Notes: a model not told the origin generated them from the letters alone. A DNA stretch of 21,535 nucleotides from CAKSNH01 sp964422725 (GCA_964422725.1 CAYRCC010000034.1:1-21535); one strand, 5' to 3'. Positions 1 through 8,204 are shown, counted from the first letter of the stretch. Made by a program: numbers and translations.

Positions 1-1390
1 CTGCGCGGCGTATGCGCTCTTTGCCGATTTCGCAAATGTTTTTATAGCCGGCTTTTGCAGCATTGCTATTTGCTGAAACTGTTTCAAGTAATTGAACCAA
101 GATAAATTTTCTATTACCAATATCTTCTGCGTTCATTCTCATAACAGCATTGGCGGTTGTAGCTGAACCTGAAAAGAAATCTAAAACTATTGCATCTTTA
201 TCTGTGGCTATTTCTATCATTCTTTTAATATATGGTGTAGGTTTTGGAGTATCAAATACAATACCATCAAATAATTTCTTTATTTCGTCTGATGCATTTG
301 CCGCATTTGATACATCATCCCACAAAGTTTCAGGAATTTTACCTTTATTTTCATAGATAAACATTTTCCTATATATGTTATCTCCACGAATAATCAATTT
401 ATTATCTTCATCTAATTTTGTTAAATTTTCTTTGCTAAATAGCCATAAGCGCTCTGAAAAATATTGCCCATCTTTTGTTGTGAAATCGTATTTTACACCA
501 CCTTGTGTTCCTCTTGCCCAACAACCTAACATTCTATAATCACCACGAGGGTCATTGTCTGGATTTTTATATGCTTTTTTCGTTTCTTCATCCAATTCCA
601 AATACCCTGTATTGAACAATTCTTTATTTTTTGAATATAGCAAAAGGTATTCATGTGCTTTACTGAACCATCGTGCACTATTGTCACGACCTCTTTTTCT
701 TTTCCAAATGATATCTGAAACAAAGTTGCTTTCACCAAAAATTTCATCACAAACTTTCTTTAAATTGTCATGTTCCTTTTCATCAATACTAATAAAAATA
801 ACCCCGTCATCTGACAGCAAATCCTTAGCCAACTTCAACCTCGGATAAATCATATTCAGCCAGTTTGTGTGAAAACGACCGTTGGTGTCCAAATTTTTCA
901 CAAGTCTGTTGCCGTCCTCGTCAAAGTCGCCCGACTCCGTTCTCCATTCTTCACTCCCCATACTGAAATCGTCATTATAAACAAAGTCGTTGCCGGTGTT
1001 GTAGGGCGGATCAATATAAATCATTTTAATCTTGCCGAGGTAGGTTTCCTGTAATAATTTCAGCACTTCCAGATTGTCGCCCTCTATATAGAGGTTTTCG
1101 GTATTGTCAAAGTCCACGCTTTCCTCGCGGCAAGGGCGGAGCGTTTTGTTTATCGGCATATTTGCAAGCAAAACCGACTTTTTCTTGTCCGGCCACGTAA
1201 ATTGGTAGCGCTCCTCGCTGCCGTCAATAACCCTTGTATTAATTTCCTGCATAAGTACATCTTTGTCTATCGCACGAATAACCTCGCCGTTTTCGTCAAT
1301 CGTTTCTGTCACCGCATTTGGAAACATAGCCGCTAACTTCTTAAAATTTTCATCGGCTTTGTTAGCTGTCTGCATTTTCAGCTTATCCAT
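1..1390 (-). CDS. Type III-like (beta-class) adenine-specific DNA methyltransferase, partial
   Basis: This gene starts at an ATG at 1388-1390 and reads leftward off the window edge, so only the first 463 residues are visible and the C-terminus is missing. It shows the beta-class order of motifs: catalytic motif IV DPPY at residues 127-130, followed by 'NTGNDFVYNDDF', and much later the AdoMet-binding motif I 'DFFSGSATTANAV' starting at residue 404. The segment between them should hold the target recognition domain. This arrangement is typical of Mod subunits of type III restriction-modification systems and of related solitary N6-adenine methyltransferases. A GGGAGG ribosome binding site (complement of 1400-1405) lies 9 bases upstream of the ATG. 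Whether a restriction (Res) subunit follows cannot be seen. The DNA coding for residues from about 183 to 440 is clearly more AT-rich than both flanks, suggesting a swapped recognition region. The family call is firm; restriction partner and target are unknown. Confidence 0.9.
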   Translation of the reverse strand, partial: MDKLKMQTANKADENFKKLAAMFPNAVTETIDENGEVIRAIDKDVLMQEINTRVIDGSEERYQFTWPDKKKSVLLANMPINKTLRPCREESVDFDNTENLYIEGDNLEVLKLLQETYLGKIKMIYIDPPYNTGNDFVYNDDFSMGSEEWRTESGDFDEDGNRLVKNLDTNGRFHTNWLNMIYPRLKLAKDLLSDDGVIFISIDEKEHDNLKKVCDEIFGESNFVSDIIWKRKRGRDNSARWFSKAHEYLLLYSKNKELFNTGYLELDEETKKAYKNPDNDPRGDYRMLGCWARGTQGGVKYDFTTKDGQYFSERLWLFSKENLTKLDEDNKLIIRGDNIYRKMFIYENKGKIPETLWDDVSNAANASDEIKKLFDGIVFDTPKPTPYIKRMIEIATDKDAIVLDFFSGSATTANAVMRMNAEDIGNRKFILVQLLETVSANSNAAKAGYKNICEIGKERIRRA

Positions 1391-1546
1391 TTATACTAAC
1401 CTCCCGTAAATTCAATTTCACTCCGAATACTTATCGTCCAAACTCTCAACTATATTTTACCGCAAAAAAACCGACCTCGCAAGCGTTAGATTTTTCAGTC
1501 TAACTTTGGGAGGTCGGTGCAAAATTCACAGTCCGCTTTACAAGCT
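1391..1546. other. Intergenic region between methyltransferase and S41 peptidase genes
   Basis: This gap of about 155 bases holds the ribosome binding site of the methyltransferase gene and the terminator of the peptidase operon. I found no convincing -35/-10 pair for the methyltransferase. TTGAGA on the minus strand is followed by nothing resembling a -10 box at the right distance. No coding potential is visible. Confidence 0.5.
1464..1518 (-). terminator. Rho-independent terminator of the ddl-DUF1934-ctp operon
   Basis: Read on the minus strand, ACCGACCTC (1510-1518) pairs with GAGGTCGGT (1470-1478). An inner stem GTTAGA/TCTAAC (1499-1504 with 1485-1490) extends the hairpin. It runs directly into seven T residues (complement of 1464-1470). 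It lies about 30 bases past the stop codon of the peptidase gene. There is no T run on the plus-strand side, so it acts leftward only. Confidence 0.9.
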
Positions 1547-2968
1547 TTATTCGGTCAACGTACCGCCCATAAGCTCATACGCTTTATCCAATTGTTTGTC
1601 TACAAGCTCTGTCATATTGTAAAATATATTGTTTATCTTAACCTGTGTCGATATGTCAAGCACGCCGTAAGGGTACAAGCCGTTTTCCTCTTGGAAACGA
1701 TATACCGCGTTTTCGGTTTCTGCGGTAAATTCATCGTCAACCTCACCTACGTTAAAGCCCATCTTGCTCAAACGCTCCTCAGCCGCTCTGACACTCTGTC
1801 CGCTGTCGCCGACTTTGTACTTTTCGCTATACTCAAACGCCGTATATTTTGACGTGTCCACCGGACGTTTCTCGTTCAGCACAACCACGTCAGGCGTGAT
1901 TCCGACTTTATTAATCTCATTGCCGTTTCTTGTCAGATAACGCGCCGTAGTCAGTTTCACTCCGCCGTAAGCATCTGCTAAAACAAACGCCTCCTGTGCC
2001 ACCGCTTTGCCGTACGTGCCGTCACCCACAAGCACGCCCACTCCCGACTCCTGCATTGCACTCGCCAAAATTTCCGCCGCACTCGCAGTGTTTTCATTCA
2101 CAAGCACCGCAAACTTATGATTAGCCTCCTCAAGCTCAGACATATAAACAGCGCTCTTTTCCTCCTGTCTGTGCTCAAGCGTAATAATTACGCCTTTGGG
2201 AACAATCATTTTCGCAATGCTGATAGCCGCATCGGTAACGCCGCCGCCGTTGTTGCGCAAATCAAGGATTATATTTTCAATCCCCTCATCTTCCAGACTG
2301 CTCAGTACCGTTGCAAATTCAAGTGCCGTTGTATCGGCAAACGTCGAAATTGCTATGTAACCTATATTTCCCTCCAGTACCGCCGAGCTTACAGTCACGT
2401 TCTTAACCGAGTCGCGCGTAATCGTATATTCGTATTCTTTCCCGTCACGCAGTACCGCAACGCAAACATCGGTATACCGTTCGCCGACAACCATACTTCT
2501 TACCGCGTCCATACTAAGTCCTACAACGCCTTTTCCGTCAACACGTATAATTTTATCGCCCGACTGCATACCGGCAGCCGCCGCTCCGCCGCCGTCAAGA
2601 CAGCTCGTAACGGTAACATATCCGTCAAGCTCCTGTATGACAACTCCGATACCGTAAGATACATTGTTTACATTGTCAATAAAGCTTTGAAATTCCTCAA
2701 GCGTAAAAAATTCGCTGTACTCGTCCAAGCCGTCAAAGGTTGATTTCAGCAATTCCACCAGTCTTTTCGGGTTATCCTCCAAATAACTGCTTATTGCCTC
2801 CTCAAGCAGTTTTTCTTTTGTGACAGTTTCATCAATATACGAATTTTCTATAAAATCCAAAATTTTATTGTATGTATCATACTCCCTGCTCGTCTGAGCG
2901 AACGCCGACACCGGTGCGGCAAGCATTGCGGCAGTCAATACCGACGCTATAGTTTTTTTCAATTTCAT
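1547..2968 (-). CDS. ctpA: S41 family C-terminal processing peptidase with PDZ and peptidoglycan-binding domains
   Basis: Secreted serine protease of the tail-specific/CtpA-CtpB family, 473 residues. Residues 1-24 form a signal peptide (KLKK, hydrophobic core, cleavage probably after SAFA). A PDZ domain covers about residues 100-185, and the S41 protease core follows. The catalytic Ser-Lys pair is S296 (in 'ENTASAAEI') and K321 (in 'GTYGKAVAQE'), with Q325 four residues on; this is the spacing known from CtpB-type proteases. Residues about 385-445 form a peptidoglycan-binding-1 domain ('GDSGQSVRAAEERL', 'TENAVYRFQEENGL'), as in Bacillus Ctp proteins, so it probably acts at the cell wall. The ATG has a good AAGGAG site 6 bases upstream. 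It is the last gene of the ddl operon, 17 bases after the DUF1934 gene. Substrate unknown; ctpA and ctpB cannot be told apart here. Confidence 0.93.
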   Translation of the reverse strand: MKLKKTIASVLTAAMLAAPVSAFAQTSREYDTYNKILDFIENSYIDETVTKEKLLEEAISSYLEDNPKRLVELLKSTFDGLDEYSEFFTLEEFQSFIDNVNNVSYGIGVVIQELDGYVTVTSCLDGGGAAAAGMQSGDKIIRVDGKGVVGLSMDAVRSMVVGERYTDVCVAVLRDGKEYEYTITRDSVKNVTVSSAVLEGNIGYIAISTFADTTALEFATVLSSLEDEGIENIILDLRNNGGGVTDAAISIAKMIVPKGVIITLEHRQEEKSAVYMSELEEANHKFAVLVNENTASAAEILASAMQESGVGVLVGDGTYGKAVAQEAFVLADAYGGVKLTTARYLTRNGNEINKVGITPDVVVLNEKRPVDTSKYTAFEYSEKYKVGDSGQSVRAAEERLSKMGFNVGEVDDEFTAETENAVYRFQEENGLYPYGVLDISTQVKINNIFYNMTELVDKQLDKAYELMGGTLTE

Positions 2969-2985
2969 TGGTAACTCCTTCTCTC

Positions 2986-3408
2986 TTACAAATGTTTTCT
3001 TTTTACAGAAATATTAACATCATTTATCTGCATACTTCCTCCGGCGTCCAGCTCGTAACATAGTGCAAGCTCGCCGCCGTTTTCCCCCAACGAAATCTCC
3101 ACATTCTTTGTTTGAACCTCCATAGCCATATCCCCATACGGCATATGGTATACAAATGAATACTTCGTATCCTTTTTCAATTCAAAATATGAATTGTATT
3201 CGCCTTTGCGCTTTATACCGACACAGCCGCCGTCAACCTTTATAAGCGACGACGAATTCCCCATACTTTCATCGTCACTGTACATAATATAATATTTTCC
3301 GTTACGGCAGTAAAAACCGCCCTCACAGATAATCTCGATTTCATCGGCACTGCCGTCTATATCCTGTCTGCTTTTGATTTTCACTATTGCATTGTTTTCA
3401 TTTTGCAA
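2986..3408 (-). CDS. DUF1934 (YwiB-like) beta-barrel protein
   Basis: A protein of 140 residues resembling the DUF1934/YwiB family, a lipocalin-like small beta-barrel of unknown function widespread in Firmicutes. Supporting features are the N-terminal 'AIVKIKSRQDIDG', a central '(KY)YIMYSDDE' strand, 'IKRKGEYNSYFEL', a conserved 'MPYGDMAMEVQT' and a C-terminal 'ELALCYELDAGG' strand. No signal peptide or membrane segment is present, so it is cytoplasmic. I place the start at TTG (3406-3408) because AGGTGA lies 5 bases upstream of it. A GTG three codons earlier (3415-3417) is part of that same ribosome binding site and cannot use it. The gene sits 13 bases after ddl and 17 before the peptidase gene, so the three are one transcript. 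The link to cell-wall genes is only positional. Confidence 0.8.
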   Translation of the reverse strand: MQNENNAIVKIKSRQDIDGSADEIEIICEGGFYCRNGKYYIMYSDDESMGNSSSLIKVDGGCVGIKRKGEYNSYFELKKDTKYSFVYHMPYGDMAMEVQTKNVEISLGENGGELALCYELDAGGSMQINDVNISVKRKHL

Positions 3409-3421
3409 CTTTCTCACCTGC

Positions 3422-4489
3422 TTATTTTTTTCTCTTCAAGGCAAGCTCCACCAATTTATCAAGCAAATCCGAATATTTGAGTCCTGCGGCTTCCCACAGT
3501 TTCGGGTACATACTTATACTGGTAAATCCGGGCATTGTATTCACTTCGTTAAGTATAACCGAATTGTCCGAATACCTGACAAAAAAGTCGGCGCGAGTGA
3601 GTCCCATACCGTCAATCGCCTTAAACGCTTTCACCGCGTATGTACGGATTTTTTCTTTTATGTCACAGTCCAGCTGTGCCGGTATTTGCAGTTTGGTGGA
3701 ATTATCCTTGTATTTCGCATCATAATCATAAAAATCGGCTGTCGGCAAAATCTCGCCCACCTCGCCTGCCTGCGGATTTTCATTTCCCAATACGGAACAT
3801 TCAACCTCGTGCCCGTCAATATTTTCCTCTATCAATACTTTACGGTCAAATTTTTCGGCATTCTTTATTGCCGCCGCAAGCTCCTCCCTGTTGTGCGCTT
3901 TTCCAACGCCTACGGAAGAACCCGTATTTGCCGGTTTAACAAAGCACGGATAGCCGAATTTCTTTTCTGCGCTGTCCGCAATTTCATCAATCGTGTCAAA
4001 GCCGGCATTATATGTAACCCAATCCGCCTGAGGAATACCGGCGTTTTGGAATACAATCTTTGAATACGTTTTATCCATTCCCACTGCCGATGCCAGCACT
4101 CCCGTACCGACATACTTAATTCCCGACAGTTCCAAAAGTCCCTGTATTGTACCGTCCTCGCCGTACTCGCCGTGCAGAACGGGAAATACTACATCGGGAT
4201 ACATTTTTTCGATTTTGTCACCGAACACGATTATCGCTTTATCAGCCGTATCAGGTGAAATAATAGCTTTTTTCTTATTTCCCTCGTCAGTGCTCCACGA
4301 TGTGTCAAATATATTTTTCACATCGCCCGTATACAAAAACCATTCGCCCTGTTCTGTTATTCCGAGTGTTGATATGTTGTATTTATCCTTATTCAAATTT
4401 TCGATAACCGACACCGCCGAACGGCACGACACCGCATACTCCGGTGATTTTCCTCCGAAAACAACGCATATATTCAATTTATCACTCAT
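3422..4489 (-). CDS. ddl: D-alanine--D-alanine ligase
   Basis: ATP-dependent ligase making the D-Ala-D-Ala dipeptide of peptidoglycan in the cytoplasm; 355 residues, normal length. Seen: N-terminal 'FGGKSPEYAVS' with the conserved Glu (E17), 'HGEYGEDGTIQG' (106-117), the ATP-grasp glycine loop 'TGSSVGVGKA' (189-198), 'FYDYDAKY' (253-260) carrying the Lys-Tyr pair that in Ddl enzymes favours D-Ala over D-lactate, and the Mg-binding 'NEVNTMPG' (314-321). The N-terminal third ('GITEQGEW', 'YTG') also resembles VanG-type D-Ala-D-Ser ligases from memory. There is no vanT, vanXY or two-component gene nearby, so a housekeeping D-Ala-D-Ala role is favoured. The ATG has an AAGGAG site 11 bases upstream. 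First gene of a three-gene cell-wall operon. Confidence 0.93.
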   Translation of the reverse strand: MSDKLNICVVFGGKSPEYAVSCRSAVSVIENLNKDKYNISTLGITEQGEWFLYTGDVKNIFDTSWSTDEGNKKKAIISPDTADKAIIVFGDKIEKMYPDVVFPVLHGEYGEDGTIQGLLELSGIKYVGTGVLASAVGMDKTYSKIVFQNAGIPQADWVTYNAGFDTIDEIADSAEKKFGYPCFVKPANTGSSVGVGKAHNREELAAAIKNAEKFDRKVLIEENIDGHEVECSVLGNENPQAGEVGEILPTADFYDYDAKYKDNSTKLQIPAQLDCDIKEKIRTYAVKAFKAIDGMGLTRADFFVRYSDNSVILNEVNTMPGFTSISMYPKLWEAAGLKYSDLLDKLVELALKRKK

Positions 4490-4527
4490 ATTTGCTATAT
4501 CTCCTTTCCGAGCAGTAAAACGCTACA

Positions 4528-4556
4528 CTTTATTATAATACTATGTATGCTGTCAA
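4528..4556 (-). promoter_or_regulatory. Candidate promoter of the ddl operon
   Basis: On the minus strand a perfect TATAAT (complement of 4532-4537) lies about 43 bases upstream of the ddl start. A perfect TTGACA (complement of 4551-4556) precedes it, but the spacer is only 13 bases. Either the -35 box differs from the TTGACA, or the -10 box is the AT-rich stretch just downstream. A promoter is expected here because ddl follows a gap of 145 bases; the exact boxes are uncertain. Confidence 0.4.
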
Positions 4557-4598
4557 AATTCAAGCACATTGACAGTAAATTTATAAATTATTTATAAA
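4550..4598. repeat. Inverted repeat carrying -35-like boxes on both strands, plus AT palindrome
   Basis: CTGTCAA (4550-4556) and TTGACAG (4569-4575) form a 7-base inverted repeat with a 12-base loop, so TTGACA occurs on each strand facing outward. The plus-strand copy (4569-4574) is followed 18 bases later by TATAAA (4593-4598), a promoter-like pair pointing antisense into rluD. Two direct copies of TTTATAAATT occupy 4580-4600. No gene starts on the plus strand here. It could be an operator, a divergent promoter for an antisense RNA, or chance in AT-rich DNA. Confidence 0.35.
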
Positions 4599-4634
4599 TT
4601 CCGTACTGTGCACAGCTTACAGTCTGTCGGCATT

Positions 4635-5561
4635 TTATCTGCAGCCCGAGTTTTTTCTGAGTTTGTCCAAAACATCTTCAAAATACTGCGGCAGCTGTGC
4701 CTCAAACTGCATAAACTCACCTGTGGACGGATGCACAAATCCTATAGTTTTCGCAAACAACAGCTGACCTGCCAAATTAAATTTTTCCTTTTTAATCCCG
4801 TACGTCTTATCTCCGACCAAGCTGTGATGTATTGACGCCATATGCACTCTTATCTGATGTGTTCTGCCCGTTTCCAGTATACACTCAACCAATGTGTACA
4901 GTCCAAACCGTTCAAGCACGTTATAATGCGTTATCGCCTCTCGGCCGCCCTGAACAACCGCCATTTTCTTTCTGTCCGCACTGCTCCTTGCCAGCGGTTT
5001 GTTGACGGTTCCGCTGTTCTCCTTGATGTTGCCGTTTACGAGCGCATAGTATTTGCGCACAGCCTTACGTTCTTTCAGCTGCTGTGACAGCTTTAGATGT
5101 GACTCGTTGTTCTTCGCCGCAACCAAGAGTCCGGCGGTGTCTTTGTCTATTCTATGCACTATTCCCGGGCGCACCACGCCGTTGATTGCCGACAATTCGT
5201 TTTTGCAGTGATACATAAGCGCGTTCACAAGCGTGCCCGTAAAATTCCCGACCGCCGGATGCACCACCATTCCCTGCGGTTTGTTCACCACAATCAAATC
5301 CTTATCCTCATACACTATATCAAGCGGTATATTCTCCGGTTCAACCTCCGTCACCTCCGGTTCGGGAAGCTGTATCACGATTTGCTCGCCGCCTTTTATT
5401 TTATATTTTTTTTCGACAGCCTTGCCGTCTACACTTATAAAGCCGCTTTCTGCAAGTTTTGCGGCATACGAACGCGATATTTCTTTAAGATTTTCACTTA
5501 TAAATTTGTCCAGCCGTTCGTTTTTACAGTTCGGCGCAGCTGTTATAATTACCGTTTCCAT
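4635..5561 (-). CDS. rluD: RluD-family 23S rRNA pseudouridine synthase
   Basis: Cytoplasmic RNA-modifying enzyme of 308 residues. An N-terminal S4 RNA-binding domain covers about residues 14-65 ('RLDKFISENLKEISRSYAAKL', 'FISVDGKAV', 'YKIKGGEQI'). The RluA/RluD catalytic domain follows, with 'VVNKPQGMVVHP' (91-102), catalytic Asp139 in 'HRIDKDTAG' and 'LETGRTHQIRVHM' (229-241). Length and layout match RluD/YlyB-type proteins. It is the last gene of the long leftward unit, 11 bases after lspA; the lspA-rluD pair is a conserved neighbourhood in Firmicutes. The RBS is AAAGGAA, 6 bases before the ATG. I do not see a clear rho-independent terminator after its stop codon, so some transcription could continue into ddl. 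Exact target uridines cannot be told from sequence. Confidence 0.9.
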   Translation of the reverse strand: METVIITAAPNCKNERLDKFISENLKEISRSYAAKLAESGFISVDGKAVEKKYKIKGGEQIVIQLPEPEVTEVEPENIPLDIVYEDKDLIVVNKPQGMVVHPAVGNFTGTLVNALMYHCKNELSAINGVVRPGIVHRIDKDTAGLLVAAKNNESHLKLSQQLKERKAVRKYYALVNGNIKENSGTVNKPLARSSADRKKMAVVQGGREAITHYNVLERFGLYTLVECILETGRTHQIRVHMASIHHSLVGDKTYGIKKEKFNLAGQLLFAKTIGFVHPSTGEFMQFEAQLPQYFEDVLDKLRKNSGCR

Positions 5562-5572
5562 AATATATTCCT

Positions 5573-6022
5573 TTACTTTGTATTGTCAAAAAACACTATA
5601 TGAATAACCAAAAGCACCGCACCTATCGTAATTGCGATGTCAGCTATATTGAATACGGGAAAATCCATAAAAACCGTTTTTATGAAATCTACAACAAATC
5701 CGCGAAATATACGGTCAATCGCATTTCCCGCCGCTCCGGCAAACATAAGGCTCAGTGCAAGGCAAACGCTTTTCTTTTTCGGTTTGCATTTTACAAAATA
5801 CACCACAGTACCGATGCAAAAAACCACCGAAATTAACGCAAGCAGCCACGTTGCATTGTTCATAATACTGAACGCACCGCCCGAATTTTTTACATAAACA
5901 AAATCAAATACACCCTTTATAACCGTAATCGTGTCGCTTACGCCTATATTTTTGATAACCAAATATTTGCTTATCTGGTCTGCCGCTACAATTAAAACCG
6001 CAATTAATGCCCACAAAATCAT
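5573..6022 (-). CDS. lspA: Lipoprotein signal peptidase (signal peptidase II)
   Basis: Integral membrane aspartyl protease that cuts the signal peptide of prolipoproteins; 149 residues with four hydrophobic segments (about 3-20, 56-77, 84-99 and 124-144). The family signature is present: 'KNSGGAFS' (45-52, usual form NxGxAF), 'AGAAGNAIDRIFRGFVVDF' (95-113) with catalytic Asp112, and 'FPVFNIAD' (121-128) with catalytic Asp128. It lies 3 bases after aroB and 11 before rluD, so all are cotranscribed. The ribosome binding site AAAGGGA overlaps the end of aroB, suggesting translational coupling. Confidence 0.95.
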   Translation of the reverse strand: MILWALIAVLIVAADQISKYLVIKNIGVSDTITVIKGVFDFVYVKNSGGAFSIMNNATWLLALISVVFCIGTVVYFVKCKPKKKSVCLALSLMFAGAAGNAIDRIFRGFVVDFIKTVFMDFPVFNIADIAITIGAVLLVIHIVFFDNTK

Positions 6023-6025
6023 TTT

Positions 6026-7111
6026 CTATTCCCTTTCGTTGATGTAATTTAATGCGTCATAAATCTCGTTTTCGGTTACATCGTCAACTATAACCACACT
6101 GCCGATTTTTTCGGGCAACACAAATTTCAGTCTGCCCTCAGACTTTTTCTTATCCTTTTTCATAAAGTCAATAACCTTGCCGATATCGTCAATATTTGTC
6201 TTAATCGGAATATTGTACATTCCGATTACGGTTTTCATTTTTTCAAATTCCTCACAGCTTATCATATTTCGCTTATATGCTATATAGCCTGCCGCACACA
6301 TTCCCAGTCCCACACATTCACCGTGTGTCATTTTAAAATGCTTTGCGCTCTCAACCGCATGACCTATAGTATGTCCAAAATTCAGCACAGCGCGCAGTCC
6401 GGTTTCCTTTTCGTCTTTCATAACCACGTCCGCTTTAACGGAACAATTGGTTTTTGCCATTTTCACAAGCGTGTCGGATTCAAGCGATTTTACTTTTTCC
6501 GAATTTTCCGCCAAATACTCAAAAAAGTCCTTATCGTATATTATGCCATGCTTTACGACCTCGCCCATACCGGAAACAAACTCTCTGTCAGGCAATGTTT
6601 TCAGTGTAGAAACATTTATATATACAAGTTTTGGCTGATGAAAAGCACCCAGAATATTTTTGCTTTCGGCAAAATCAACACCTGTCTTTCCGCCCACACT
6701 CGAATCTGACTGTGACAGGAGTGTAGTCGGTATCTGAACAAAACGTATACCGCGCATATAAATTGCCGCCGCAAAACCTGCCATATCACCGACAACTCCG
6801 CCGCCAAGCGCGATTATCATACTTTTTCTGTCCATATTATGTTTTATGCAGTCACCGCATATATTCAATATTGTATCCATTTTTTTGTTTTCCTCACCGG
6901 CATCGAATATATGCATTTTAACATCGTAACCGCCGTCAAGCAGCAGCTGCCGTACTTCACCGCCGTAAATCCGTGCAACATTGCTGTCTGTCACAATCAT
7001 CAGCTTTTGGGGTGCGCTAATTTCTTTCAGTGCCTCGGTTAATTTTCCGAAATCCTTTTCAAATAATATATCATATGAGTTTATTCCAAGATTAAGACTT
7101 AACTTTTCCAT
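6026..7111 (-). CDS. aroB: 3-dehydroquinate synthase
   Basis: Cytoplasmic enzyme that closes DAHP to 3-dehydroquinate, the second step of the shikimate pathway; 361 residues. Visible features: NAD-binding 'GGGVVGD' (103-109), 'IPTTLLSQSDSSVGGKTGVD' (127-146), and zinc ligands Glu184 ('GMGEVVKHG'), His247 ('NFGHTIGH') and His263 ('MTHGE'). The 'GGKTGVD...KN..GAFHQP' block is that of true dehydroquinate synthases, not of 2-deoxy-scyllo-inosose synthases, so a role in making an unusual sugar is unlikely. No other shikimate gene is in the window. It begins 4 bases after the pyruvyl transferase gene and ends 3 bases before lspA, so it is read as part of the polysaccharide transcript. That is an unusual place for aroB. 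Confidence 0.93.
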   Translation of the reverse strand: MEKLSLNLGINSYDILFEKDFGKLTEALKEISAPQKLMIVTDSNVARIYGGEVRQLLLDGGYDVKMHIFDAGEENKKMDTILNICGDCIKHNMDRKSMIIALGGGVVGDMAGFAAAIYMRGIRFVQIPTTLLSQSDSSVGGKTGVDFAESKNILGAFHQPKLVYINVSTLKTLPDREFVSGMGEVVKHGIIYDKDFFEYLAENSEKVKSLESDTLVKMAKTNCSVKADVVMKDEKETGLRAVLNFGHTIGHAVESAKHFKMTHGECVGLGMCAAGYIAYKRNMISCEEFEKMKTVIGMYNIPIKTNIDDIGKVIDFMKKDKKKSEGRLKFVLPEKIGSVVIVDDVTENEIYDALNYINERE

Positions 7112-7115
7112 TTAT

Positions 7116-8204
7116 TTATCCCTTTTCTGTAATTTTTTTCAACTTTATGTCCAGCATACCGAACACCTCGTCGGCACGTTTGCTTATTTCACTGACATTT
7201 ACGGGCTCGTTCATATAAACATCGCCCCACAAATCGTTTATCTGCAATGTATAATCACACAACCTCAAATCATTTACCACATTTGACACCTTGCTCGAAT
7301 ATATCAGCGGCAACATAGGTATTTCCATCAGCGCCGACAGTATCATACTGTGAAATCTGGTGCATACGGTCTGTTCCATTGACATATACAATTTCAGAAA
7401 GTCCTCAAGACGACCGTCATACTTTATCGGGTGAACCTTATCCGATACGCCGTACTGTCCAAGTTCACCGGCTATGTCGTCAACCGCCTCGCCGTCACCC
7501 TCAAAACAGCAAAACGCAAACAAATATACATCGTAACCGCATGCTAAATATTCTTTTGCTATCTTTATTATAAGATTTTTATATTCGTTGGTAAATTTGC
7601 GCAGTTTGGGTCTTTTCGACAAATTAATCACCGAAACGCCCAGTGTGCGTTTCTTGGGTATCACCTCCGGCAGCTGCATCGAAAATACCGCATCCGGTGC
7701 ATACCGCACATTCGGTAAATGTGCAAACAGCTCATACGAATATTTGTCCCGAAAACATACGTCCGCACATTTTTTAAACATATTCTCTTTTCTTTTTTTA
7801 TATTCCTGTGTATAATACGGTCCGAAATTACAGCTCAAAAAGTACACGGGGATTTTATGCCTGTAAAAATAATCCACCTCACGCTCAACAACGGTATCAT
7901 ACTCGGAATTATCGCTGTTTTCCATAAAAATCGAGCCTGCCATATGCACAACCGCATCAAAATTTTTTATTCGGCTTTTGTCTATATCAACAATCCCCAT
8001 TTTGCGCTTTACTCTGTAAAGCACACTGTACTTGCCGTTCACATAAACATTTTTGTACGCCAACCGAAATCTTCTGTAATCGCTGTAAAACCTGTCGTAT
8101 ACATTCAGTACAAATTTAACATCGGGATACCTTGTAAACAATGTATGCAAAAACAAGTCGTCACCAACATTGAGTTTAGTATATGACTGTACCAGCACCC
8201 TCAT
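7116..8204 (-). CDS. Polysaccharide pyruvyl transferase family protein
   Basis: A 362-residue cytoplasmic protein of the polysaccharide pyruvyl transferase family (CsaB/WcaK/EpsO-like), whose members transfer pyruvate from phosphoenolpyruvate onto a sugar, usually as a ketal. Seen: N-terminal 'NVGDD' (12-16), 'VVHMAGSIFMEN' in the first Rossmann-like half, 'YFLSCNFGPY' (121-130), 'RDKYSYELF' (152-160), 'APDAVFSM' (169-176), and the family's C-terminal 'RFHSMILSAL' (283-292). Its ATG overlaps the stop of the GT2 gene by 4 bases (ATGA), with an AAGGAA site just before. Context in a polysaccharide operon supports decoration of the repeat unit with an acidic pyruvyl group. Some members of this family do other chemistry, so the exact reaction is inferred. 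Confidence 0.82.
   Translation of the reverse strand: MRVLVQSYTKLNVGDDLFLHTLFTRYPDVKFVLNVYDRFYSDYRRFRLAYKNVYVNGKYSVLYRVKRKMGIVDIDKSRIKNFDAVVHMAGSIFMENSDNSEYDTVVEREVDYFYRHKIPVYFLSCNFGPYYTQEYKKRKENMFKKCADVCFRDKYSYELFAHLPNVRYAPDAVFSMQLPEVIPKKRTLGVSVINLSKRPKLRKFTNEYKNLIIKIAKEYLACGYDVYLFAFCCFEGDGEAVDDIAGELGQYGVSDKVHPIKYDGRLEDFLKLYMSMEQTVCTRFHSMILSALMEIPMLPLIYSSKVSNVVNDLRLCDYTLQINDLWGDVYMNEPVNVSEISKRADEVFGMLDIKLKKITEKG

Noticed and set aside
150..356. Small plus-strand frame with a hydrophobic stretch at 150-356, possible small membrane protein
   Set aside because: It is antisense to the AdoMet motif region of the methyltransferase and has no ribosome binding site or promoter.
6026..7111. aroB homologue as a sugar-cyclase (2-deoxy-scyllo-inosose or valiolone synthase) serving the polysaccharide pathway
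   Set aside because: The SSVGGKTGVD and KN-x-x-GAFHQP blocks and zinc ligands are those of standard dehydroquinate synthases.
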